The notes: generated from the letters alone by a model not told the origin. Shown: positions 1 through 5,405, counted from the stretch's first letter. The stretch: DNA of 5,405 bases from Chitinophagaceae bacterium (GCA_947459455.1 CANHEC010000190.1:1-5405), one strand, 5' to 3'. Translations and numbers: made by a program.

Positions 1-13
1 AGAAAGTATACCA

Positions 14-49
14 GCGCATTCCGACTTCGGTCGGGGTGCGCTTTTTTTT
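14..49 (+). terminator. Intrinsic (Rho-independent) terminator of an upstream gene
   Basis: Bases 14-25 pair with bases 30-41 along all 12 positions, two of them as G-U wobbles (19-36 and 20-35). The loop is TTCG closed by a C-G pair, the very stable C(UUCG)G tetraloop, and eight T follow at 42-49. The T tract lies only on the right, so it ends plus-strand transcription entering from outside the window. There is no comparable A tract on the left, so use in the other direction is unlikely. Confidence 0.93.
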
Positions 50-58
50 GTATTCTTG
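26..58 (+). promoter_or_regulatory. Possible Bacteroidota-type promoter for the DUF1349-hutI unit
   Basis: TATTCTTG at 51-58 matches the Bacteroidota -7 box TAnnTTTG except at one base. TTCG at 26-29, 21 nt upstream, matches the -33 box TTTG except at one base. The predicted transcript start, near 65, lies just before the ATG at 72. The site overlaps the terminator hairpin of the preceding gene, so the -33 half may match by chance. This is a by-eye assignment. Confidence 0.3.
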
Positions 59-71
59 ACAGCACAATGCT

Positions 72-731
72 ATGCGTATGAATGGACTTTCTTTACTCAG
101 CTTGCTGCTGTGTGCTGCAACGGTACAGGCACAAGTACCGGTAGCCGTGCCGGGCATCCCCAGGCCCATGATGTGGCAAAATCAACCCGCTTCATTCTAC
201 CTCAAGGGCGATAGCCTGGTCATCAACAGCGGGGCCAAAACCGATATGTTTCGCGACCCTAATGTGACCTACAATACCGACAATGCCCCCAAACTATTGA
301 TGGAGGCCGATGAACATTTTGTACTGACAGCCAAACTGCATCACGCCTTCGCTACCAAGTGGGATGGTGCAGCGCTGGTGCTGATAGAAGACAGCTTGCA
401 GTGGCTGAAGTTTTGTTTTGAAAAGGATTACCAGGGTTCGCATCGGGTGGTATCAGTTTTTACCAATGGCGTAAGCGATGATGCCAACCACGTGGCGCCT
501 GCTGGCAAGTCATTTTATTTCAAAATGGCCAAGGCAGATAATGTGATTACGCTGTATACCAGTGCCGATGGCAAAAAGTGGTTGCTTGTTCGGCATTTGC
601 AAATGAATACGCGTCAGCCTTTGAAAGTAGGTTTTCTGGCACAAAGCCCGCTGGGAAGCAATTGCAAAGTGAGTATCACCAATATCAGCTATCGGCCGGT
701 GAAAATCAAGGATCCTTACCTCGGAGAGTAA
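72..731 (+). CDS. Secreted DUF1349 domain protein (concanavalin A-like fold)
   Basis: This 219-residue protein begins with an export signal: R2, a hydrophobic run at about 5-16, and a signal peptidase I site VQA|Q after residue 20, giving a mature protein starting at Gln21. The mature part fits the DUF1349 family (PF07081), relatives of a yeast protein named for enolase regulation and predicted to form a beta-sandwich. Visible family-like stretches are WLKFCFEKDY at 111-120, YTSADGKKW at 162-170 and KVGFLAQSPLG at 185-195. No catalytic residue can be assigned; carbohydrate binding is a guess from the fold. The ATG at 72 is preferred over the one at 78 because it keeps the positive residue R2 of the signal peptide. 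No clear Shine-Dalgarno sequence precedes it. The stop codon lies 2 nt before hutI, so the two are probably co-transcribed, although no functional link between DUF1349 and histidine breakdown is known to me. Confidence 0.88.
   Translation: MRMNGLSLLSLLLCAATVQAQVPVAVPGIPRPMMWQNQPASFYLKGDSLVINSGAKTDMFRDPNVTYNTDNAPKLLMEADEHFVLTAKLHHAFATKWDGAALVLIEDSLQWLKFCFEKDYQGSHRVVSVFTNGVSDDANHVAPAGKSFYFKMAKADNVITLYTSADGKKWLLVRHLQMNTRQPLKVGFLAQSPLGSNCKVSITNISYRPVKIKDPYLGE
723..728 (+). promoter_or_regulatory. Ribosome binding site of hutI
   Basis: GGAGAG lies 5 nt before the ATG at 734 and is the clearest Shine-Dalgarno sequence in the window. It sits inside the last codons of the upstream gene, just before its TAA. 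It supports 734 as the hutI start over the in-frame upstream GTG/ATG extensions, and suggests translational coupling between the two genes. Confidence 0.7.
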
Positions 732-733
732 TC

Positions 734-1975
734 ATGCAGCGGCTGTTTATTCATATTGCTGAGTTAGGTGGCTTGCATACCAACATGGCTCCCTTGCGTG
801 GCGAAGAACTGGCGCAATGGCCGCACTTGCGGGATGCCTGGCTGCTGACGCAGGATGACCAGATAGCTGCTTTTGGCACCATGCAGGAGCTGACCGATAC
901 GCAAAGGCGACAGGCCGATGACGTGATAGATGTAGCAGGCGGACTGCTGCTGCCCGGCTTTATAGATGCGCATACCCATCTGGTGCATGCCGGGAGTCGT
1001 GAACATGAATTTGTGATGAAGTTGCAGGGTGCCAACTACGCCAGTATAGCGGCAGCAGGTGGCGGTATTTTAAGTACAGCAAAGGCGGTGCAGGCAGCCA
1101 GCGAAGATGAACTGTACGAGTTGGCATGGCAGCGTTTACAGTTGGCGATGCAGCAGGGTACCGTTGGATTGGAAATCAAATCGGGCTATGGCCTTTCGGT
1201 GACCGACGAGCTGAAAATGTTGCGGGTCATTCAGCGGCTGCGGCAAGCAGCACCTATACCGATAAAAGCCACCTTGTTAGGGGCACATGCCATTCCGCCC
1301 GGCTATCAAACACGGCGGGAGGCTTGGGTGCAAATAGTACTGCAGGAATTGCTGCCGGCAGCAGCGGAGGCTGGTCTGGCCGATTACGTAGATGTGTTTT
1401 GCGAAGAAGGATTTTTCAGCGTGGATGATATGCTGGCGATTATAAATGCCGGTAAGCAGCATGGTTTGGCCGCCCGTGTGCATGTGAACCAATTGACAGA
1501 TCATGGGGCGCTGGAAGCCGCCGTAGCAGCAGGTGCCCACACCGTAGACCATTTGGAACAGATGAGTGCAACAGCCATCGAACGGTTGGGCTTGTCTGAT
1601 ACAATGGGTGTGTTGCTGCCGACGGCTGCGTGGTTCCTGCGTTTGCCATTTCCGCCAGCCCGGCAGCTGATAGCGGCCGGTGCTGCCATTGCATTGGCCT
1701 CCGATTTCAACCCCGGTTCATCGCCCAGTAGCAATATGCATTGGGTATTGGCGCTTGCCTGTGTGCAAATGAAAATGACGCCGGCAGAAGCCTGGAATGC
1801 CGCAAGCTTCAATGCAGCCTGTTCGCTGGGGCTGCAGCACGAGCTGGGGAGCATTGCCGTTGGTAAAAAGGCCAGTTTTATTGTAAGTCGGCCGATGCCA
1901 TCATTGCAATATTGGCCTTACGCCTTCGGTAGCCAGCATATTGCGCAGGTGTATGTAAATGGCCAACCCGTCTAG
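734..1975 (+). CDS. hutI: Imidazolonepropionase (histidine degradation, step 3)
   Basis: A cytosolic 413-residue amidohydrolase that opens the ring of 4-imidazolone-5-propionate to give N-formimino-L-glutamate. Its length is normal for HutI. The metal site is complete: H80 and H82 in DAHTHLVHAGSR, H250 in RVHVNQ and D324 in ASDFNPGSSPS. These sit at nearly the same positions as the published Bacillus subtilis ligands as I recall them (H80, H82, H249, D324). Substrate-site residues also line up: R89, Y102, Y152 in KSGYGLS, H185 in LGAHAIP, and H273 in VDHLEQ. Q253 occupies the place of a Glu in the B. subtilis enzyme; I believe Gln is common in other HutI proteins. The C-terminal part, about 372-413, returns to the small beta domain of the fold. 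The gene follows the DUF1349 gene by 2 nt. No hutH, hutU, hutG or ftcD is in the window, so the pathway is split or lies elsewhere. Its TAG stop overlaps the stop of the convergent lipoprotein gene. Confidence 0.96.
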   Translation: MQRLFIHIAELGGLHTNMAPLRGEELAQWPHLRDAWLLTQDDQIAAFGTMQELTDTQRRQADDVIDVAGGLLLPGFIDAHTHLVHAGSREHEFVMKLQGANYASIAAAGGGILSTAKAVQAASEDELYELAWQRLQLAMQQGTVGLEIKSGYGLSVTDELKMLRVIQRLRQAAPIPIKATLLGAHAIPPGYQTRREAWVQIVLQELLPAAAEAGLADYVDVFCEEGFFSVDDMLAIINAGKQHGLAARVHVNQLTDHGALEAAVAAGAHTVDHLEQMSATAIERLGLSDTMGVLLPTAAWFLRLPFPPARQLIAAGAAIALASDFNPGSSPSSNMHWVLALACVQMKMTPAEAWNAASFNAACSLGLQHELGSIAVGKKASFIVSRPMPSLQYWPYAFGSQHIAQVYVNGQPV

Positions 1976-2421
1976 GGCTGCAGTATCACCTTGCTTTTGG
2001 TAGCAATATTGGTACGCTTATCAAAAACAAAATCTACAAATCCGGCCTCACCTTTTTTGCCACTGATGCTAGCTTTCGTACGGCCGTATTCCAATCCCTG
2101 CTCATCCAGTACACGGGCGGTTACACTGGTATTTACGTCGGCGTTGTAAATGAAGTACACCGATAGCAGGTTGTCGGTGCCATCATTCACACTGCCCAGC
2201 GTAATCTGACCCATCTGCAGTCCCTTTACCCGTAGCGTGTCCGAGAGGCTCACCGACTGCTGCATCGATTTATTGACACCCTTGGCCACACCATCGGCAA
2301 ACTCTGCACCGGCCTCGGCTACTACTTCACCGGTTTTGTTGGCTGCATTGTTCGCTTTTTCACGAGCCCAATGGCAGGCACCCAGCGTAGCTATCGCAGC
2401 TACTATCAAAAGTTTTTTCAT
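1972..2421 (-). CDS. Small lipoprotein with Ala-rich helix and beta domain, function unknown
   Basis: This 149-residue protein has a lipoprotein signal: K2-K3, a hydrophobic stretch at 4-13, and the lipobox LGAC with lipidated Cys16. Residues about 18-55 are rich in Ala, Gly, Lys, Glu and Asn with small residues at regular spacing (GEVVAEAGAEFADGVAKGV at 31-49) and should form an amphipathic helix. Residues about 58-149 alternate hydrophobic and polar positions (LLSVYFIYNADV at 85-96, GFVDFVFDK at 127-135), suggesting a small beta domain. I do not recognise a named family. The gene follows the cupin gene with a 22-nt gap and probably shares its transcript. The only ribosome-site candidate is a purine run in that gap (AAAAGAAAAG). 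The stop is the reverse complement of CTA at 1972-1974, overlapping the hutI stop. Confidence 0.85.
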   Translation of the reverse strand: MKKLLIVAAIATLGACHWAREKANNAANKTGEVVAEAGAEFADGVAKGVNKSMQQSVSLSDTLRVKGLQMGQITLGSVNDGTDNLLSVYFIYNADVNTSVTARVLDEQGLEYGRTKASISGKKGEAGFVDFVFDKRTNIATKSKVILQP

Positions 2422-2443
2422 GTCTGCTTTTCTTTTATTTCAT

Positions 2444-2773
2444 TCAATCGTTCATATTGCTTTCGCCGCCATTTGGTCCGAAGAAGAACACCCAGGTCGA
2501 AAAGTCTTCGGAAAAATTTACGAATCTGTGTTCATGACCGGCATTCACAAAGATCGCATCACCAGGGTGAAATCTGCTCACCACGCCTTCGTGATAAAAT
2601 TCGCCTGACCCGCTGATGATCACATACAATTCGTCCCTAGGGTGTGGTTGTTGAAAATCGACACGGGATGGCTTGTAAATTTCAACGGTGAGACTGCCGT
2701 GCCGGAAGAGCTCGGTAAACAAGTGGCCGCTTTGTCGCAGTTTTTCGAACGCCTGCAAAGACGAGAGATGCAT
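2444..2773 (-). CDS. Small single-domain cupin protein with altered metal site
   Basis: A 109-residue, probably cytosolic protein with one cupin barrel. Cupin motif 1 is seen as QPHPRDELYVIISG (42-55): His44, Glu48 and Gly55 are in register, but the first histidine of the usual HxH is Gln42. Motif 2 is GDAIFVNAGHEHRFVN (71-86), with Gly71, Gly79, His82 and Asn86 in place and the usual Pro replaced by Asn77. A metal, if bound, would be held by Gln42, His44, Glu48 and His82. Cupins this small include sugar isomerases, dioxygenases and sensor or storage proteins, and the sequence does not decide between them. No signal peptide is visible. The gene is first in a minus-strand pair with the lipoprotein gene downstream. 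A promoter-like site lies 25-56 nt upstream of its ATG, and no strong Shine-Dalgarno sequence is present. Confidence 0.85.
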   Translation of the reverse strand: MHLSSLQAFEKLRQSGHLFTELFRHGSLTVEIYKPSRVDFQQPHPRDELYVIISGSGEFYHEGVVSRFHPGDAIFVNAGHEHRFVNFSEDFSTWVFFFGPNGGESNMND

Positions 2774-2797
2774 GCCTGAAACAGATTGAACTCATTG

Positions 2798-2829
2798 GAA
2801 AAATAGGAAAAGTGCCCTGCAATGCCAAA
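2798..2829 (-). promoter_or_regulatory. Bacteroidota-type promoter for the cupin-lipoprotein unit
   Basis: Read on the minus strand, TTTG (2829-2826) is followed after 20 nt by TATTTTTC (2805-2798). This matches the Bacteroidota primary promoter pattern TTTG-N19-21-TAnnTTTG in all but the last base. Transcription would start near 2791, leaving a leader of about 18 nt before the ATG at 2773. Assigned by eye from box sequence and spacing. Confidence 0.55.
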
Positions 2830-2841
2830 GGAAGCAGGCCG

Positions 2842-2872
2842 GTTGAGCGTCCATTTGTTTACAGTACATTTA
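2842..2872 (+). promoter_or_regulatory. Possible Bacteroidota-type promoter for the YtcJ-like amidohydrolase
   Basis: GTTG at 2842-2845 is followed after 19 nt by TACATTTA at 2865-2872. Each box differs from the TTTG / TAnnTTTG consensus at one base and the spacing is right. Transcription would start near 2879, about 12 nt before the ATG at 2891. That would exclude the longer reading frame beginning at 2822. Its -33 box lies only 12 nt from that of the opposing cupin promoter. Confidence 0.4.
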
Positions 2873-2890
2873 GCCACCCAACCAACTACT

Positions 2891-4603
2891 ATGTTTCATC
2901 GTCACTTTCGTATTGCCCTGCTTGCCCTGCTGTGCTGGGCAGGTATTAGCTGCCAAAATGGTCAGCAAGCCGATTTCGTCATCAAGAATGCTACGATGTA
3001 TACCGTGGACGAAGCGCTGCCTAATGCGGAGGCTGTAGCGGTAAAAGATGGTCGCATTGTATTTGTGGGCAGTAACGCCGATGTGGCAGCGTGGGTAGGT
3101 GCCAAAACAGAGGTGGTAGATGCAAAGGGTAACTTTGTGATGCCAGGTTTCATAGAAGGGCACGGCCACATTCACAATCTCGGCGACTTCTTGCGGGACA
3201 TCAACGTGATGCAGGTAAAGAGCTTTGATGAAATAGTAGCCAAGGTGGGCGAAGCCGCTGCCAAGGCCAGGCCCGGCGAATGGATCATTGGCCGCGGCTG
3301 GCACCAGGAGAAATGGGAAACCAAACCCGCCGAACAGTTTTTAGGCTACCCGTATCATGATGCGCTGAGCAAGGTGTCGCCCAACAATCCCGTGATTCTG
3401 ACCCACGCCAGCGGCCACTCGGTATTCATCAATGCCAAGGCCATGGAACTGGCTGGTATTACCAGCGCCACTCCCAATCCGGTGGGGGGCGATATTGTGA
3501 AAGACCCTTCGGGCCGGCTGGTAGGGGTGCTGGAAGAAACCGCCATGGGGCTGGTGCGGCAGGTACTGGCCGAGTACATTGCCAGGCAGCCCGAGCAGGA
3601 ACGTAAGGACAGATGGTTCCAGGGTATTCAATTGGCGGAAGCTGATTGTATTCGCAAGGGCATCACCTCGTTTGTAGATGCCGGCTCCAGTTTTGAACAA
3701 GTAAAATGGATGAAGGAAAAGGCCGAACAAGGTCAGCTGGCCATGCGCCACTATGTAATGGTGCGGGAAACGCTGCACCAACTGCAGGCCAACGTTGCTG
3801 TATTCCCTTTGCTCAATGCTGGCAATGGCCATCTTACCTGTAATGCCATCAAGGTGTCGCTGGATGGAGCACTGGGCAGCTACGGTGCGTGGTTGCTGGC
3901 ACCGTATAGCGATCGGCCAGGCTTTGTGGGCCAAAATACTTTTAATATGGATTCGCTGCGGAGCATTGCCGCACTGGCATGGCAGCGCAATATTCAGTTG
4001 TGTGTGCACGCCATTGGCGACAAGGCCAACCGTGAGACCGTCAATATCTTTGCCGAGCAAATAGCCAAAGACACTGCTAAAGATCATCGCTGGCGTATAG
4101 AACATGCACAGCATGTACACCCCGATGAAATTGGCCGCTTCAAACTATGGAACATCATTGCCAGCATGCAGGGTATTCACTGCACCAGCGATGCGCCTTT
4201 TGTGGTAAAGAGACTGGGCGAGGAGCGGGCCCGTACCGGCGCCTATATGTGGCGGGCTTTTATGGCCGCCGGCGTGCTGGTAAACAATGGTACCGATGTG
4301 CCAGTGGAAGATGCTGATCCCATCCCTAACTTTTTTGCCAGCGTTACCCGCCAGCTCAAGGATGGCACCACATTTTTTCCTTTGCAGAAAATGACCCGAG
4401 AAGAAGCGGTGTACAGCTACACCATGGCCAATGCCAAGGCACAGTTTGAAGAGAAAGACAAAGGCAGCATTTCGGTAGGCAAGTATGGCGATTTTGTGAT
4501 GCTGAGCAAAAATCTGCTCACCTGCAGCGATGCTGATATTCTGAAAACAGAAGTACTGATGACGGTGATTGGTGGCCAGGTGAAGCACTCGAAGTTGAAA
4601 TGA
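2891..4603 (+). CDS. Exported YtcJ-like metal-dependent amidohydrolase (Amidohydro_3 family)
   Basis: A 570-residue hydrolase of the amidohydrolase superfamily, family 3 (PF07969, YtcJ-like), whose members split amide or other C-N bonds; the substrate here is unknown. The N-terminus is an export signal with R4, H5 and R7, a hydrophobic run at 8-19, and Cys21 in GISC. This may be a lipid anchor, though Gly at -3 is not a standard lipobox. The small beta domain (28-83, DFVIKNATMYTVD) leads to metal motif PGFIEGHGHIH with H91 and H93. Further likely metal or catalytic residues are H373 in CVHAIGDKANR, H405 in WRIEHAQHV and D469 in NNGTDVPVED; K321 lies in the conserved-looking IKVSLDGALGS. The C-terminal GSISVGKYGDFVML (525-538) closes the beta domain as in the family. 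ATG 2891 is chosen over ATG 2822 because only it puts the signal sequence at the N-terminus and follows the candidate promoter. The gene looks monocistronic, and the protein should be periplasmic or membrane-attached. Confidence 0.92.
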   Translation: MFHRHFRIALLALLCWAGISCQNGQQADFVIKNATMYTVDEALPNAEAVAVKDGRIVFVGSNADVAAWVGAKTEVVDAKGNFVMPGFIEGHGHIHNLGDFLRDINVMQVKSFDEIVAKVGEAAAKARPGEWIIGRGWHQEKWETKPAEQFLGYPYHDALSKVSPNNPVILTHASGHSVFINAKAMELAGITSATPNPVGGDIVKDPSGRLVGVLEETAMGLVRQVLAEYIARQPEQERKDRWFQGIQLAEADCIRKGITSFVDAGSSFEQVKWMKEKAEQGQLAMRHYVMVRETLHQLQANVAVFPLLNAGNGHLTCNAIKVSLDGALGSYGAWLLAPYSDRPGFVGQNTFNMDSLRSIAALAWQRNIQLCVHAIGDKANRETVNIFAEQIAKDTAKDHRWRIEHAQHVHPDEIGRFKLWNIIASMQGIHCTSDAPFVVKRLGEERARTGAYMWRAFMAAGVLVNNGTDVPVEDADPIPNFFASVTRQLKDGTTFFPLQKMTREEAVYSYTMANAKAQFEEKDKGSISVGKYGDFVMLSKNLLTCSDADILKTEVLMTVIGGQVKHSKLK

Positions 4604-4653
4604 CCCATCTGCGAGCAGCGGTGCCGGGTGAAAAGCATGCAGGGTCTGTTTGA

Positions 4654-4661
4654 TACCTTTG
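4654..4661 (+). promoter_or_regulatory. Perfect -7 box upstream of the DUF1905/OmdA gene
   Basis: TACCTTTG is an exact match to the Bacteroidota -7 box TAnnTTTG. Transcription would begin near 4668, about 14 nt before the GTG at 4682. No convincing TTTG is found 19-21 nt upstream, where the sequence is A-rich (around 4629-4634), so the promoter is either partial or the match is accidental. If real, it rules out the upstream starts at 4628 and 4637. Confidence 0.4.
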
Positions 4662-4681
4662 TCAGCTCAATTTTTACAATC

Positions 4682-5197
4682 GTGGTCATCAGCTTTACAT
4701 CGGTGGTGCAGCGCTATGGCGAACAGGGGGAGAAAACCGGTTGGTTTTACCTGGCTATACCGGCTGCTGAAGCCCAGCGCTTGCATAGTGCCGATAGGAA
4801 AGGGTTCAGGGTAAAAGGCTACCTGAACGAAGTAGCGATAGCTCGGCAGGCACTGATACCAATGGGAGAGGGCGATTATATTTTGCCGCTGAATGCCACG
4901 CTGCGAAAGGGGCTACGCCAGCCAGCCCTGGGTACAGTGGTACAGTTGCGCCTTCAAAAAGACGTGTCGGTGCTGACAATCGATCCTGATTTTGAAGCCT
5001 GCCTGGCCGAAGAACCCGCTGCATTGACTTTTTTCCGATCGCTGGCGCCCTCGCACCAAAAGTATTTTAGCAAATGGATAGCCGAGGCAAAAACGGAAGC
5101 CACCAAAACCAAACGCATTGCATTGGCTATTGAGGGGTTGTCGCGAAAAATGGATTATGGCAGCATGATCAGGATGGGGCGTGAAAGGAAGTTGTAG
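4682..5197 (+). CDS. DUF1905 / OmdA (YdeI-like) domain protein
   Basis: With the GTG at 4682 as start the protein has 171 residues. Residues about 3-95 fit DUF1905 (PF08922): GEQGEKTGWFYLAIP at 13-27, FRVKGYLNEVAI at 42-53, LIPMGEGDYILPLNATLRKGL at 58-78. Residues about 102-155 fit the OmdA domain (PF13376): FFRSLAPSHQKYFSKWI at 117-133, then EAKTEATKTKRI at 135-146. Proteins of this pair are named YdeI or OmpD-associated and sometimes annotated as protecting against bacteriocins; the molecular role is not established. No signal peptide is expected, so it should be cytosolic. The frame is open back to GTG 4628 and ATG 4637, but the extra 15-18 residues form a hydrophobic stretch not expected in the family, whose members usually start just before the FxxxxxRxGEQGEKTGW-type strand. 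No good Shine-Dalgarno sequence precedes any of the candidates, so the start is an inference. Confidence 0.87.
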   Translation: MVISFTSVVQRYGEQGEKTGWFYLAIPAAEAQRLHSADRKGFRVKGYLNEVAIARQALIPMGEGDYILPLNATLRKGLRQPALGTVVQLRLQKDVSVLTIDPDFEACLAEEPAALTFFRSLAPSHQKYFSKWIAEAKTEATKTKRIALAIEGLSRKMDYGSMIRMGRERKL

Positions 5198-5254
5198 TAC
5201 GGCCACTGCTTACAAGTTGAAATAAACATTGCTGAATGACACTTCAATCTTCTC

Positions 5255-5284
5255 CCCAACACCCAACACCCAACACCCAACACC
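5255..5284. repeat. Tandem heptamer repeat, CCCAACA x 4 plus partial
   Basis: Four perfect head-to-tail copies of CCCAACA fill 5255-5282, followed by CC. The array lies in the 97-bp gap between the convergent OmdA gene and the partial minus-strand gene, 11 bp beyond the latter's stop codon. On the minus strand it reads as TGTTGGG, a G-rich repeat with four GGG runs. No intrinsic terminator is visible in the rest of this gap (5198-5294). Confidence 0.9.
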
Positions 5285-5294
5285 TGTTATTATC

Positions 5295-5405
5295 TCACCA
5301 TCTTGCCATCAGTTTCAGGTTGATGAGGCGTGGCGTCAGGCGGTTGGGAATAGCAAAGTTGTTGTTCTCGAAATCTTTGATCAGCGCAAAGCTGATGGTA
5401 TTGGC
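5295..5405 (-). CDS. C-terminal end of an outer-membrane beta-barrel protein, probably TonB-dependent receptor (partial)
   Basis: Reading the minus strand from the window edge gives 36 codons and a TGA stop (reverse complement of TCA at 5295-5297). The peptide has ISFALIKDFENNNF near its start and ends in NRLTPRLINLKLMARW. The pattern resembles the last strands of a Bacteroidota TonB-dependent receptor: an aspartate/asparagine-rich turn, then an LTPR-type stretch, an alternating hydrophobic strand and a terminal aromatic residue, the usual signal for outer-membrane barrel insertion by BAM. The start is outside the window, so length and substrate cannot be told. Another outer-membrane barrel is the main alternative. 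The gene converges on the OmdA gene. Confidence 0.65.
   Translation of the reverse strand, partial: ANTISFALIKDFENNNFAIPNRLTPRLINLKLMARW

Noticed and set aside
578..733. In-frame N-terminal extension of hutI by 52 residues, overlapping the DUF1349 gene
   Set aside because: The extension overlaps a well-supported gene by about 150 nt. The ATG at 734 has a good GGAGAG site, gives the usual HutI length and puts the metal-site histidines at the expected positions.
2237..2608. Plus-strand open frame across the lipoprotein and cupin genes
   Set aside because: It is antisense to two supported genes, and its hydrophobic segment is the reverse of the lipoprotein start and intergenic region. There is no family signal.
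3341..4120. 259-codon open frame on the minus strand inside the amidohydrolase gene
   Set aside because: It lies wholly antisense to a gene with clear family motifs, its translation shows no recognisable domain, and it has no promoter or ribosome site. It is best read as a shadow of the codon bias of the real gene.
734..4603. hutI and the YtcJ-like enzyme as one pathway or a duplicated pair
   Set aside because: They share only the superfamily fold. Lengths, motifs (DAHTHLVHAG versus EGHGHIHNLG), location and promoters differ, and a minus-strand unit lies between them.
4604..4650. Possible terminator hairpin after the amidohydrolase gene (ACCC near 4605 with GGGT near 4626, and CTG/CAG inside)
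   Set aside because: The stems are short and uneven and no T tract follows, so it does not meet the standard of an intrinsic terminator.
5197..5250. Possible hairpins between the OmdA gene and the partial gene (TTGTA/TACAA; ATTG..CAAT)
   Set aside because: Stems are only 4-6 bp with bulges and no T run follows on either strand.
5255..5284. Tandem repeat as a CRISPR array
   Set aside because: The units are 7 bp and directly adjacent with no spacers, and no cas gene is present.

Overview
The window looks like chromosomal DNA of a member of the Bacteroidota, most likely a Chitinophagaceae-like bacterium (inference). The signs are: promoter-like sites of the TTTG / TAnnTTTG type known for the Bacteroidota primary sigma factor, weak or absent Shine-Dalgarno sequences before most genes, a DUF1349 protein, exported or lipid-anchored proteins, and at the right edge the C-terminus of what looks like a TonB-dependent outer-membrane receptor. 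Base composition and gene style look even across the window. I see no insertion sequence, phage, tRNA, rRNA or CRISPR feature.

Layout, left to right. Bases 14-49 are a strong intrinsic terminator (12-bp stem, UUCG loop, eight T) closing a gene outside the window. Next comes a two-gene plus-strand unit: a secreted DUF1349 protein (72-731), then, 2 nt later, hutI, imidazolonepropionase (734-1975). Facing it is a minus-strand unit of a small single-domain cupin (2444-2773) followed by a small lipoprotein (1972-2421). The stop codons of hutI and the lipoprotein gene share the palindrome CTAG. A 117-bp divergent intergenic region (2774-2890) carries two promoter-like sites pointing outwards, one for the cupin unit and one for an exported YtcJ-like amidohydrolase (2891-4603). 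A 78-bp gap with a perfect TAnnTTTG box leads to a DUF1905/OmdA (YdeI-like) protein that probably starts at a GTG (4682-5197). A short convergent gap contains a tandem heptamer repeat (5255-5284), followed by the 3' end of a minus-strand gene (5295-5405).

How the genes work together: only hutI has a firm metabolic role, the third step of histidine degradation to glutamate. The other hut genes are not in the window, so the pathway must be completed elsewhere in the genome. The YtcJ-like enzyme has the same metal-dependent amidohydrolase fold but is exported, has its own promoter and has an unknown substrate; nothing here links it to histidine. The cupin and lipoprotein probably share a transcript, but their functions are unknown. 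I did not find a new multi-gene system. The points worth a second look are gene-start corrections, the shared stop codons, the altered cupin metal site and the heptamer repeat.
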